DNA of 13,876 nt from positions 1 through 13,876 of the forward strand of contig WQYJ01000033.1 in the NCBI GenBank assembly GCA_009781325.1. Direction: 5' to 3'. Each line of letters starts with the position of its first letter. The stretch's first letter is position 1. Positions 6,321 to 13,673 of the stretch are shown piece by piece. The notes under the pieces were generated by a model, which saw only the letters and a program-made list of their open reading frames with translations, was not told the DNA's origin and searched no databases. The translations under genes and the position numbers were made by a program. This DNA is from Propionibacteriaceae bacterium. GTDB taxonomy: Bacteria > Actinomycetota > Actinomycetes > Propionibacteriales > Propionibacteriaceae.

Positions 6321-7541
6321 ATGTCTACTACTGCAGGACTCGAAATGTCCGACGATGCTGCCACAGCGGCAGGTTCTTTCCAACGGCAAATACAGGGATA
6401 TGACAGGGCACAAGTAGATGCCTATATCCGTGGGTTGGAAGAGAAGATCGTCGATCTTCGCCACCAGGTCACCGAAGCTGCAGCGGTCCCCAAAGATGTA
6501 CCACCGCAGACCGTGGAGATCGATGTCGACCGCCTCTCAGGCCATGCAGCGCAGATTCTGCATGCCTCCCAGGGCAAGGCTGACGAAATCATCTCGACTG
6601 CTATGCGTGAAGCCCAGCGCATCACTGCTGAGGCAACCACAGCTTCCCAGGAAATCAGGAATGCCGGACAACGTGAGGCCGACATCCTGCGTACTTCTGC
6701 TGTCGATGAGATGACCCAAAACCGTGAACGACAGATGAAAGAAATCCAGGGAATCCTTGATCGTGCGAAGGCCGACTCGGAAGCTTCACTGACCGCCGCT
6801 CAGGGTCATGCCGAGGCTCTTGTTGCCCAGGCAACCCAAGAAGCCAAAGCCATCGTCGACAGTGCACAGCGTCAGGCTTCCCAGCTCCACAATGAAGCAG
6901 AACTGTCCATCACCCAGGCTCTGGCTACCGCACAAGCCTCCCGGGACACCCTTGTCTCTGATGCCCATAAGTCTCTTGAAGAGGCTCAGGCGGCCAAGAC
7001 AGCCGCTTTGGCTGACATCACAGCCCGTCAGGAAGCCGCCTCCAATAAGCTTGCTGAAGAAACCCAGCTTGCGACCAACATCCGCCAGACAGCCGTTGCT
7101 GAGGCTGAGCAGATTCGCAACGAGGCCTCTGCCCATGCGCAGGGACTCATCACATCAGCCCGACGCGAAATCGCAGATCTGCAGCAGCAGGTCACCTTAG
7201 AGGCATCCAACCGTCGCTCCAAGCTTCAAGCTGACATTTCTGCTCTCCAGCAGCGCAAGCGCTCGCTCACCCAGCAGTTGGGTAATCTCTTTGGCTTGGG
7301 TAATGCTGCTGCCACCCAGTTCAGTGACGATGAGTGGACTGACCTTCCTGAGATCTCCTTCTCGGGGGCAGAAACACCGGCACCTGTCAAAGAAGAGGAA
7401 CCCGTCAAGGCTGATGAACCCGCCAAGAAAGATGTGGCGAAAGACGAGCCTGCCGCAGTTGAGGCGCCCAAGGATGAGGAATCGAAAGACGAGGAGTCTG
7501 TCGAAGACACCCTTAGCTCCAAGAGGGAGTTCGACTTCTAA
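6321..7541 (+). CDS. DivIVA-like long coiled-coil protein (polar growth/division scaffold)
   Basis: The 406-residue cytoplasmic protein starts with a short Ala/Ser-rich leader and a DivIVA-type motif, FQRQIQGYDRAQVDAYI (20-36), followed by the first coiled coil. A long Ala/Glu/Gln-rich coiled coil fills about 70-320 with repeating patterns such as AxxEAxxI, comparable to the actinobacterial scaffold proteins Scy and FilP. A glycine-containing break (NLFGLGNAAA, about 321-330) leads to a low-complexity tail of Lys/Glu/Pro/Ala (352-406) ending REFDF. Proteins of this type mark poles or septa and recruit wall-synthesis machinery; that role is inferred from family resemblance. Its stop overlaps the convergent nucS stop by 4 nt. 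ATG 6318 gives one extra Met and cannot be excluded. Confidence 0.8.
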   Translation: MSTTAGLEMSDDAATAAGSFQRQIQGYDRAQVDAYIRGLEEKIVDLRHQVTEAAAVPKDVPPQTVEIDVDRLSGHAAQILHASQGKADEIISTAMREAQRITAEATTASQEIRNAGQREADILRTSAVDEMTQNRERQMKEIQGILDRAKADSEASLTAAQGHAEALVAQATQEAKAIVDSAQRQASQLHNEAELSITQALATAQASRDTLVSDAHKSLEEAQAAKTAALADITARQEAASNKLAEETQLATNIRQTAVAEAEQIRNEASAHAQGLITSARREIADLQQQVTLEASNRRSKLQADISALQQRKRSLTQQLGNLFGLGNAAATQFSDDEWTDLPEISFSGAETPAPVKEEEPVKADEPAKKDVAKDEPAAVEAPKDEESKDEESVEDTLSSKREFDF

Positions 7542-8221
7542 AAGAGTCGGTTCTCGTCTGGGGTGAGTCCTCGCAGTTCATTGAGATCGACACAAACAGG
7601 TTCGATTCCTCTGTCGTGTGCCAGGGTACGGGCTTGGGGCCTGATCATCTGGGCAGCAAGAATCCCCTCGACATTTCCCAGTAGAGGATCTCTGCGCAGG
7701 AGTTCAAGATAACGTGTCAATTGCTCGACTGAGTCGATCTCTGCCCGCCTCTTAATCTCGACAGCGACGTACCCTCCTGCGGTCGTACGGCACAGAAGAT
7801 CGACCGGACCGATGGCTGTTGGGTATTCACGCTGAACTAAGGTGAGATCGCCGCGCAGAGTGGAAGGATTGGCCGCCAGTAGCTCTTGGAGGTCTTTCTC
7901 GACTCCATCTTTGGCTAGACCTGGGTCAACTCCGAGATCAACCTGCGTGTCGGATTCGATGTCTGCGAAAGAGATCTTTAGGACATCTGAACCCTTATTG
8001 GTCACTGTCCAAATCTGCGTCAGTGTTGTCTGTACTGCGGGCTGTTCAACAGAAATCGAACAGGGAGCCCCCATCCAATTCAGAGGTTTGTAGGCACCGC
8101 CGTCGCAGTGGATAGATACTGAGCCATCAGATTTAACCATGACCAAACGTTTTGCCATGGGCAGATGGGCAGACAAACGCCCTGTGTAATGAACCTCGCA
8201 GGTAGCGATCAGCAGGCGCAT
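7538..8221 (-). CDS. nucS: Mismatch-specific endonuclease NucS (EndoMS)
   Basis: The 227-residue protein aligns over its full length with mycobacterial NucS (226 aa), which makes double-strand cuts at mismatches and gives post-replicative mismatch repair in Actinobacteria lacking MutS/MutL. The N-terminal dimerisation domain contains RLSAHLPMAKRL and YKPLNWM. The RecB-like nuclease domain carries Asp141 (GPVDLLCR), Glu155 and Lys157 (VAVEIKRR), and Gln167 (VEQLTRYLELL), the complete catalytic set. The C-terminus, ENRLF, keeps the terminal Leu-Phe proposed to contact the beta clamp. Its ATG shares one base with the stop of the cyclophilin gene (TGATG), indicating a coupled two-gene operon. The stop overlaps the DivIVA-like gene by 4 nt tail to tail. 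Confidence 0.96.
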   Translation of the reverse strand: MRLLIATCEVHYTGRLSAHLPMAKRLVMVKSDGSVSIHCDGGAYKPLNWMGAPCSISVEQPAVQTTLTQIWTVTNKGSDVLKISFADIESDTQVDLGVDPGLAKDGVEKDLQELLAANPSTLRGDLTLVQREYPTAIGPVDLLCRTTAGGYVAVEIKRRAEIDSVEQLTRYLELLRRDPLLGNVEGILAAQMIRPQARTLAHDRGIEPVCVDLNELRGLTPDENRLF

Positions 8222-8898
8222 CAGATGATGGACATCGAGGCGATGTATCCACCTTCAGCAGGCCTAATGCCATTGGGATCGTTGGGGTCAACTCCCTGGG
8301 CAGCAATAGAGTCGATGACTGCCATGGAGTTAGGATCGACATGACCCAAGATTGTGTAGTTCGGATCAAGATTGACCCCGTTGGAGATGATAATAAAGAA
8401 CTGGGATCCGTTGGTGTTCGGTCCGGCATTGGCCATTGCGAGGGTTCCATAGGTGTAGTCCTCAGCGCCGGTCAACTCGTCAGCGAAACGATACCCTGGT
8501 CCGCCGCGGCCCGTACCCGTAGGATCGCCGCACTGGAGAACGAAACCTGGAACCAAACGGTGGCAGTTTGTGTCATTGTAGTAGCCCTGCTCAACCAAGG
8601 ACTCAATAGCATGTACCGCACACGGCGCATTCTTGCGATCCAAGACTAGCCTTACCTCGCCAGCACTCATGTTCATACTCACGATGCGCTCACCCTGATC
8701 AGAGATACCCGTTTCGCTTGGTGGTTCCACCTCCTTTTCAGAGGTACCAGAGGGCAGGTATTCACATGTCCCGGTGAAAGGTGCCCTAGTCGGCACTACA
8801 TCTGTCGGAGTCACGTCGCCTGCTGGAGTATCCTGGGCGCATCCCACAAGGGCTAAAGCCATGACTACCATCACAGAACCAAGAACCTTCTTGAACAT
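8221..8898 (-). CDS. Lipoprotein cyclophilin (peptidyl-prolyl cis-trans isomerase)
   Basis: The 225-residue protein begins MFKKVLGSVM and has a lipoprotein signal peptide ending in LVGC (lipid-modified Cys20), then a Pro/Thr-rich spacer (about 21-65) and a cyclophilin domain (about 70-225). Domain motifs are NCHRLVPGFVLQCGDPTGTG, GGPGYRFADE and NGSQFFIIIS. It should help fold secreted or surface proteins outside the membrane. ATG 8898 is chosen because AGGAAGG lies 6 nt upstream and the signal peptide starts there; a GTG at 8931 in the same frame would add 11 residues ahead of the signal sequence. The stop overlaps the nucS start by one base. A secreted foldase with a DNA-repair nuclease is not an obvious functional pair. 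Confidence 0.92.
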   Translation of the reverse strand: MFKKVLGSVMVVMALALVGCAQDTPAGDVTPTDVVPTRAPFTGTCEYLPSGTSEKEVEPPSETGISDQGERIVSMNMSAGEVRLVLDRKNAPCAVHAIESLVEQGYYNDTNCHRLVPGFVLQCGDPTGTGRGGPGYRFADELTGAEDYTYGTLAMANAGPNTNGSQFFIIISNGVNLDPNYTILGHVDPNSMAVIDSIAAQGVDPNDPNGIRPAEGGYIASMSII

Positions 8899-8904
8899 GA
8901 ATAA

Positions 8905-8911
8905 CCTTCCT
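8905..8911 (-). promoter_or_regulatory. Shine-Dalgarno AGGAAGG of the cyclophilin lipoprotein
   Basis: CCTTCCT on the shown strand reads AGGAAGG on the minus strand, 6 nt before ATG 8898. It fixes the start and rules against the GTG at 8931, inside whose reading frame it would lie. Confidence 0.7.
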
Positions 8912-8931
8912 ATCTTGCTAGGCTTGTACAC

Positions 8932-9510
8932 ATGGTGAACCTCACTCGGATATACACCCGAACTGGAGACAAGGGTATCACACGGCTAACAAACAACGAG
9001 CCTGTGCCTAAGTCTGACCTTCGTTTGGAGGCCTATGGAACTGTCGATGAAGCCAACTGTGCAATCGGTATCGCCTTGAGTCTGGATGGAGTTGGATCCG
9101 ATATCGCAGATGTGCTTCTGGCAATCCAGAATGATCTGTTTGATGTGGGAGCCGACCTGTCTACACCCATCGATCCCGAGGTTGTTGCCCTTCGTGTGGA
9201 ACCAGCATGGATTCAACGCCTGGAGGATTGGTGCGACCAGTTCTCTGCCGATCTTCCCAATCTGCGCTCCTTCGTTCTGCCGGGACCAACCCCTCTATGC
9301 GCCCACCTCAATCTCGCACGAGTGATCGTACGCCGCGCAGAGCGTACGGCATGGAAAGCCGCAGAAGAAGTCGAGATCAATGATTCCGCCATCCGCTACC
9401 TCAACCGCCTCTCAGACCTGCTGTTCATCCTTGGGCGTTATGCGAATGTTTCTGTTGGGGTCGAGGAGAGATTGTGGGTTCCCGCTCAAGGTAAAGCGGT
9501 GGAAGGGTGA
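8932..9510 (+). CDS. pduO: PduO-type cob(I)alamin adenosyltransferase
   Basis: The 192-residue protein transfers the adenosyl group of ATP to cob(I)alamin to give adenosylcobalamin, the cofactor of methylmalonyl-CoA mutase. Family motifs are the N-terminal ATP-binding TRTGDKG (9-15), AYGTVDEAN (34-42), FVLPGPTPLCAHLNLARVIV (114-133) with RRAER (134-138), and IRYLNRLSDLLF (154-165). The usual His in the LHLAR stretch is Asn here (LNLAR). The ATG at 8932 lies 33 nt from the start of the divergent cyclophilin gene; a possible -10 element TAGGCT (8919-8924) ends 7 nt before the ATG, suggesting a leaderless transcript. GTG 8935 is an alternative start. The next gene overlaps by 4 nt (GTGA). Confidence 0.93.
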   Translation: MVNLTRIYTRTGDKGITRLTNNEPVPKSDLRLEAYGTVDEANCAIGIALSLDGVGSDIADVLLAIQNDLFDVGADLSTPIDPEVVALRVEPAWIQRLEDWCDQFSADLPNLRSFVLPGPTPLCAHLNLARVIVRRAERTAWKAAEEVEINDSAIRYLNRLSDLLFILGRYANVSVGVEERLWVPAQGKAVEG

Positions 9511-9779
9511 CAAGACGGATTTCCAAGCACACCCAACCGCCGCGCCCGCTGTCATCGAGTCATGCCCAGGCACAGATCAAGACCGATGGTCGATGGATCG
9601 TACGAACCCTCGCCGGTGCTTCAGCCTCGAAGACCTATCGATGCCCGGGTTGCCAAGCAGCGATCCCAGTCGGCATAGCCCACGTCGTCGCTTGGCCTGA
9701 TACCCCAGCTATGGGATCGCTGCGCGCGGTGGATGATCGCCGGCACTGGCACAGTTCCTGCTGGGAACGGAAACCTTAA
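9507..9779 (+). CDS. Small conserved actinobacterial zinc-ribbon-like protein
   Basis: The 90-residue protein resembles a conserved actinobacterial family often labelled ATP/GTP-binding protein in databases; the shared core is KTYRCPGCQAAIP...HVVAWP...VDDRRHWHSSCW. Cys46, Cys49, His59, His80, His82 and Cys85 offer a plausible zinc site. The nucleotide-binding label probably stems from a GxxxxGKT-like stretch in relatives; here it is GASASKTY, without a proper P-loop, so I give it no weight. GTG 9507 overlaps the adenosyltransferase stop (GTGA), implying coupled translation. The stop shares TTAA with the convergent gcvP stop. The function is unknown; a link to cobalamin is suggested only by position. 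Confidence 0.78.
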   Translation: MTRRISKHTQPPRPLSSSHAQAQIKTDGRWIVRTLAGASASKTYRCPGCQAAIPVGIAHVVAWPDTPAMGSLRAVDDRRHWHSSCWERKP

Positions 9780-12583
9780 TCCTTCAAGCGCAGAACCGGA
9801 TTACGGTCTCCATAGGCTTGGTCGATGCGCCCTACAGGCGGCCAATACTTGTCCGGTCCACCGGCTAGTACCGGACCCTCCTGGTGTCCACCGGGATAGG
9901 CGGCGATGTTGCGTGAGTAGGGGTGATTCCACTCACCCAGCAATCGATGCGCCGGATGAGGGGCATGACACAGAGGATTATCACCGGCTGGCCATTCTCC
10001 GGCCGCCACGGCATCAATTTCTGCGCGAATGGAGATCATGGCATCGCAGAAGCGGTCGAGTTCCATCAACGATTCTGATTCGGTGGGTTCGACCATGAGC
10101 GTACCGGAAACAGGGAAACTCATCGTGGGGGCATGGAATCCGTAGTCAATGAGTCTCTTCGCGACATCGTCGATGCTCACACCAGTGTCGTGACTGAGTG
10201 CTCGAAGGTCCAAGATACATTCATGTGCCACCCGCGAGTGAGCTCCAACGTACAAGGTTGGGACTGCGTCCTTCAGCCGTGTCGAGATGTAGTTGGCTGC
10301 GATGATGGCATCTGCCGTAGCTTCTTTGAGTCCTGACTCCCCCATCATTGCGATATAGGCGTACGCGATAGGCAAAATACCCGCCGAACCGTATGGCGCC
10401 GAGGAGACTGCGCCCGTGGCATCACCAAGGAGTTCATGACCGGGCAGATAGTCGGCGAGGTGAGCCTTCACCACAACTGGTCCCACCCCTGGTCCCCCGC
10501 CTCCGTGGGGCATCGCAAAGGTTTTGTGGAGGTTCAGATGGGAGGCATCGGCACCCAGGTCACCCAAGCGCGACCACCCCACCAGGGCATTGAAGTTTGC
10601 CCCATCGACATAGACCTGTCCCCCGCCATCATGAACAATCTGGCAGACCTGCAGGATCGTATCTTCATAGACTCCGTGAGTGGATGGATAGGTCACCATG
10701 ATTGCTGCCAGGGTTGGACCGTAATGGTCCACCTTGGCTTGAAGATCCTTGATGTCAATGGAGCCATCCTGATCCACCGATACTGTTGCCACACTCAGTC
10801 CTGCCATCGCAGCCGAGGCAGCATTCGTACCATGAGCAGAGGTCGGAATCAGGCAGATTCTGCGCTGATAATCTTCGCGTGCTTGATGGTAACGGCGTAT
10901 AGCAAGCAATCCGGCTAGTTCACCCTGGGAGCCTGCGTTGGGTTGGAAACTGATGCTATCAAAACCTGTGATCTCGCACAGCCATGAGCCCAACTCCCCC
11001 ATCATCTCCTGATAGCCGGCTGCATCCTCAACTGGAGCATAGGGGTGCATATTTGCGAACCCTTCACGGCTAATCCCTTCCATGGCGACAGCGGGATTCA
11101 GTTTCATCGTGCATGAACCCAGCGGAATCATCCCGCGATCCAACGCATAGTCGCGATCTGCCAGGGTACGCATGTACCTCATCATTGATGTCTCAGACTG
11201 ATAAGCCGAAAAAACTGGGTGTGTGAGGTAGTCCATGTCGCGGCCGTGGTCACCAAGGTGGTGCTCAGCGAAACCTAGCTCCACATCGAAGATTGTTTCG
11301 AGGCGATCCATGACATCGTCATCGATCCCTTCCCCGAAGGTCAGGGACACAGTGTTGTCGTCGACGGTGCGGATACCAATCCCGGCGTTTCGGGCTTTGG
11401 CTGCTAGTTGGGCGCCAGCACCTTGTCTGGTGACGGTGACGGTGTCGAAGAAGCTCTGCGAACTCAGAGAATACCCTGCCCTGCCCGCAGCTTCAGCGAA
11501 TATGGCTGTGCGGGTGTGGATTTCTGCAGCGATACGGCGTAATCCCTGCGGACCGTGATAGAGCCCATAGAAGGCGGCTCCGACAGCGAGGAGTACTTGG
11601 GCTGTACAGATATTTGAGGTGGCTTTCTCCCTGCGGATGTGCTGCTCTCTGGTTTGTAGGGCCAGACGATAGGCCAGTACGCCGTTAGCATCCACTGATT
11701 CTCCGACGAGGCGTCCTGGGAGTTGACGCTCCAGACCGGCACGTACTGCAAGGAAACCAGCGGCAGGACCGCCGTACCACAGGGGAATGCCGAATCGTTG
11801 AGCGGACCCGACTGCGACATCGGCACCCCATTGCCCAGGAGGGGTGATCATGGTGGCGGCCAGCAGATCCGAGGCAGCGATAAGCAGGGCCCCTGCCTCA
11901 TGGGCAGCCTGGGTGATGGACCTCGATTGTGCAACCGAGCGCAGGTGTCCGTCTGCACCGAGTTGAGCCATTACCACACAGAAAGGATCATGAATACCGA
12001 TGTCTGTGAGCAGGTCCGTACTGACATGGACAGTGATGCCCATGGCTTGCGCCCTGGTTTTTACGACATCGATGCTGGCAGTGAACAGATTTGCATCCAC
12101 TATTGCTGTGCTTCCGCGCTTCGTGGCGCGCCTCGCCAGGGCGACGGCCTCGGCTACAGCCGTACCCTCATCCAAGAGCGAGGCACTGGCTAGCGGGAGT
12201 CCCATCAGATCAGCGACAAGGGTTTGGAAGATCATCAGTATCTCTAGGCGTCCCTGGGAAATCTCGGGTTGGTAGGGTGTGTACGCGGTATACCACGCAG
12301 GATTCTCCAGAACATTACGCCTGATCACCGCCGGTGTGAGGGTCGGCCAGAAGCCTTGCCCGTACATTGGAACCATAGTGGTGTTTTTCGCTGCTAGTTC
12401 GCCCAGTCGTGCAGTGATCTCCTGTTCCGTGAGCGGAGCTGGAAGACGCAAGGGCGCCTTCGCACGTATCTCCACCGGCATTGCTGAGTTCATTAACTCC
12501 TCAATGCTGGCTGCTCCTACGACGGCCAAAGCCTGTGCTCTGTGCTCTGCGTTGAAACCACAATGCCGACCTAGATAAGACAT
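9776..12583 (-). CDS. gcvP: Glycine dehydrogenase (decarboxylating), P-protein
   Basis: The 935-residue, single-chain P-protein of the glycine cleavage system decarboxylates glycine with PLP and passes the aminomethyl group to lipoyl-GcvH. It aligns throughout with E. coli GcvP (957 aa). Landmarks are WYTAYTPYQPEISQGRLE, ASLLDEGTA, QTREQHIRREKATSNICT, MIPLGSCTMKLNP, SAHGTNAASA, the PLP lysine in HLNLHKTF (Lys687), PHGGGGPGVGP and YGFHAPTMSFPVSGTLMVEP. Relative to E. coli the N-terminus is shorter by about 17 residues and there is a small Gly/Pro insertion (GGHQEGPVLAGGP) before DKYWP. ATG 12583 follows GAGAGG at 5 nt. gcvT and gcvH are not in the window. A HAD gene lies 52 nt upstream on the same strand, with a weak -10 candidate, TAGGAT, in the gap. 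Confidence 0.96.
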   Translation of the reverse strand: MSYLGRHCGFNAEHRAQALAVVGAASIEELMNSAMPVEIRAKAPLRLPAPLTEQEITARLGELAAKNTTMVPMYGQGFWPTLTPAVIRRNVLENPAWYTAYTPYQPEISQGRLEILMIFQTLVADLMGLPLASASLLDEGTAVAEAVALARRATKRGSTAIVDANLFTASIDVVKTRAQAMGITVHVSTDLLTDIGIHDPFCVVMAQLGADGHLRSVAQSRSITQAAHEAGALLIAASDLLAATMITPPGQWGADVAVGSAQRFGIPLWYGGPAAGFLAVRAGLERQLPGRLVGESVDANGVLAYRLALQTREQHIRREKATSNICTAQVLLAVGAAFYGLYHGPQGLRRIAAEIHTRTAIFAEAAGRAGYSLSSQSFFDTVTVTRQGAGAQLAAKARNAGIGIRTVDDNTVSLTFGEGIDDDVMDRLETIFDVELGFAEHHLGDHGRDMDYLTHPVFSAYQSETSMMRYMRTLADRDYALDRGMIPLGSCTMKLNPAVAMEGISREGFANMHPYAPVEDAAGYQEMMGELGSWLCEITGFDSISFQPNAGSQGELAGLLAIRRYHQAREDYQRRICLIPTSAHGTNAASAAMAGLSVATVSVDQDGSIDIKDLQAKVDHYGPTLAAIMVTYPSTHGVYEDTILQVCQIVHDGGGQVYVDGANFNALVGWSRLGDLGADASHLNLHKTFAMPHGGGGPGVGPVVVKAHLADYLPGHELLGDATGAVSSAPYGSAGILPIAYAYIAMMGESGLKEATADAIIAANYISTRLKDAVPTLYVGAHSRVAHECILDLRALSHDTGVSIDDVAKRLIDYGFHAPTMSFPVSGTLMVEPTESESLMELDRFCDAMISIRAEIDAVAAGEWPAGDNPLCHAPHPAHRLLGEWNHPYSRNIAAYPGGHQEGPVLAGGPDKYWPPVGRIDQAYGDRNPVLRLKD

Positions 12584-12635
12584 AACAACCTCTCGATAAA
12601 CTCCTCACATCCTACCGCTGATGTCTTGCTCAGGT

Positions 12636-13316
12636 TCAGAGGATTATGTCATCGAGAGTCTCAATAGAATGCGGCACAGTGCAGCCATCGCGCTGTACGA
12701 GGATCGCGTGCAGCCCAGCATCTAAAGCTCCCTGATAATCCCTGGTGATGTTGTCTCCGATCATCACTGCACGATTGCCGCAGGTCCCCATAGCGCGACA
12801 GGCTGCGCGGTAAATCTCTGGATTAGGCTTTGCAACACCAAGGCTCCCGGAAGCAAACACCTGATCATCATCAACAGATATCCCGATGTGACGTAACTTC
12901 CTCACTTGCATCCCCGGATCACCGTTGGTGATAATCCCCACCCGAAGGTCAGCCGATAGACATCGTTGAATAAAGGGCTCAGCATCGGAGAATGCCTGCC
13001 AATGGCTCTGGTACAGATCGCGGAAGGTTTGAAATGCTTCACGCAGGGCAGGTTCTTGGGATTCATCGATCCCCAAAAAGAGTGCTATCCGGACAAAGAA
13101 CTGATCACGCCAACTCAAGTGCCCCAACTCGAACTGATGAAAATACTCTTCCTCAAGCTCGTACCACCTCCGAAGAATCTCCGTGGGATCACCTTCGACT
13201 GCGTACATCTGAGCAAAGTCAATCACAGCCAACCGAGAAGAAGTCTGGTAATCAAATAGAGTGTCATCAAGATCAAGGAACACCGTATCAATGCCCTGCG
13301 GAAGGCGAATACTCAT
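12636..13316 (-). CDS. HAD-superfamily hydrolase (YjjG/haloacid-dehalogenase-like)
   Basis: The 226-residue cytoplasmic phosphatase has all four HAD motifs: DLDDT (15-19, nucleophile Asp15 and acid Asp17), ITNGDP (Thr130), the motif III lysine in VAKPNPEIY (Lys163), and GDNITRD (Asp188, Asp193). A helical C1 cap (about 20-110) places it in subfamily I, nearest to YjjG-type nucleotide or general small-phosphate phosphatases. Its substrate cannot be assigned. ATG 13316 has a GA-rich leader (TAGGGTGAGGGC). It may be co-transcribed with gcvP, 52 nt downstream. The upstream region holds the 52-bp palindrome about 100 nt away. Confidence 0.88.
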   Translation of the reverse strand: MSIRLPQGIDTVFLDLDDTLFDYQTSSRLAVIDFAQMYAVEGDPTEILRRWYELEEEYFHQFELGHLSWRDQFFVRIALFLGIDESQEPALREAFQTFRDLYQSHWQAFSDAEPFIQRCLSADLRVGIITNGDPGMQVRKLRHIGISVDDDQVFASGSLGVAKPNPEIYRAACRAMGTCGNRAVMIGDNITRDYQGALDAGLHAILVQRDGCTVPHSIETLDDIIL

Positions 13317-13418
13317 GCCCTCACCCTACTGGAGACGAGCCCGATAATGGGGACGAGTGCGGATAACCAACCGTGCTTTTTGTATCGGGCCGGATACTAG
13401 TTATTGGATAGTATGGCT

Positions 13419-13470
13419 GACTACGCGTACGTTTACATGGCATGTATGCCAGGTAAACGTACGCGTAGTC
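13419..13470. repeat. Near-perfect 52-bp palindrome
   Basis: The arms 13419-13443 and 13446-13470 are reverse complements at 24 of 25 positions, with a 2-nt centre (GT) and a single mismatch at 13437/13452. The core contains the self-complementary TACGCGTA in each arm. There is no flanking T-run on either side, so it is not a standard terminator. It sits about 100 nt upstream of the HAD start. It could be a protein-binding dyad, a mobile-element remnant or a cruciform-forming repeat. Confidence 0.85.
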
Positions 13471-13527
13471 GCCTGTGGACTGGTGATCGCGGTAAGCAGT
13501 GGAACTATCCCCCGGCCCCACCCCCCT

Positions 13528-13569
13528 CGGTCATCCTGCGCAGAGCGTAGTGGAGTCGCAGGATGACCG
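13528..13569. repeat. Intergenic hairpin repeat, 13-bp perfect arms
   Basis: CGGTCATCCTGCG (13528-13540) and CGCAGGATGACCG (13557-13569) pair perfectly around a 16-nt loop. The GTCATCCTGC core is the same as in the left-edge inverted repeat (71-80), and the design recalls the GTCATCCTG-type intergenic palindromes that are dispersed in many bacterial genomes. Confidence 0.75.
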
Positions 13570-13673
13570 GCGCCCATCGTAGGGTCTTCGGTCGAAACCT
13601 CTCTCCTGTCCCCTTTGTTACGTTCGTGTCGGTGCCGTTGTGGTGGTGGGCCTTTTTCCCCCCCAGCTCCCGC

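Noticed and set aside
6422..7522. Several long opposite-strand and shifted frames over the DivIVA-like gene
   Set aside because: They are shadows of a repetitive Ala/Glu/Gln coding sequence; none shows a domain or a ribosome-binding site.
10393..12578. Several plus-strand open frames inside gcvP
   Set aside because: The minus-strand GcvP alignment is continuous and complete, so these are by-products of codon bias.
12600..12645. CTCAGGTTCAGAGG stretch resembling the end of a glycine riboswitch near gcvP
   Set aside because: It is on the plus strand, opposite to gcvP and the HAD gene, the required paired core is missing, and most of it lies at the HAD gene's end.
13357..13566. Plus-strand 69-codon open frame at the right edge
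   Set aside because: It runs through the 52-bp palindrome and the 13-bp hairpin, has an unusual composition and matches no family I know.
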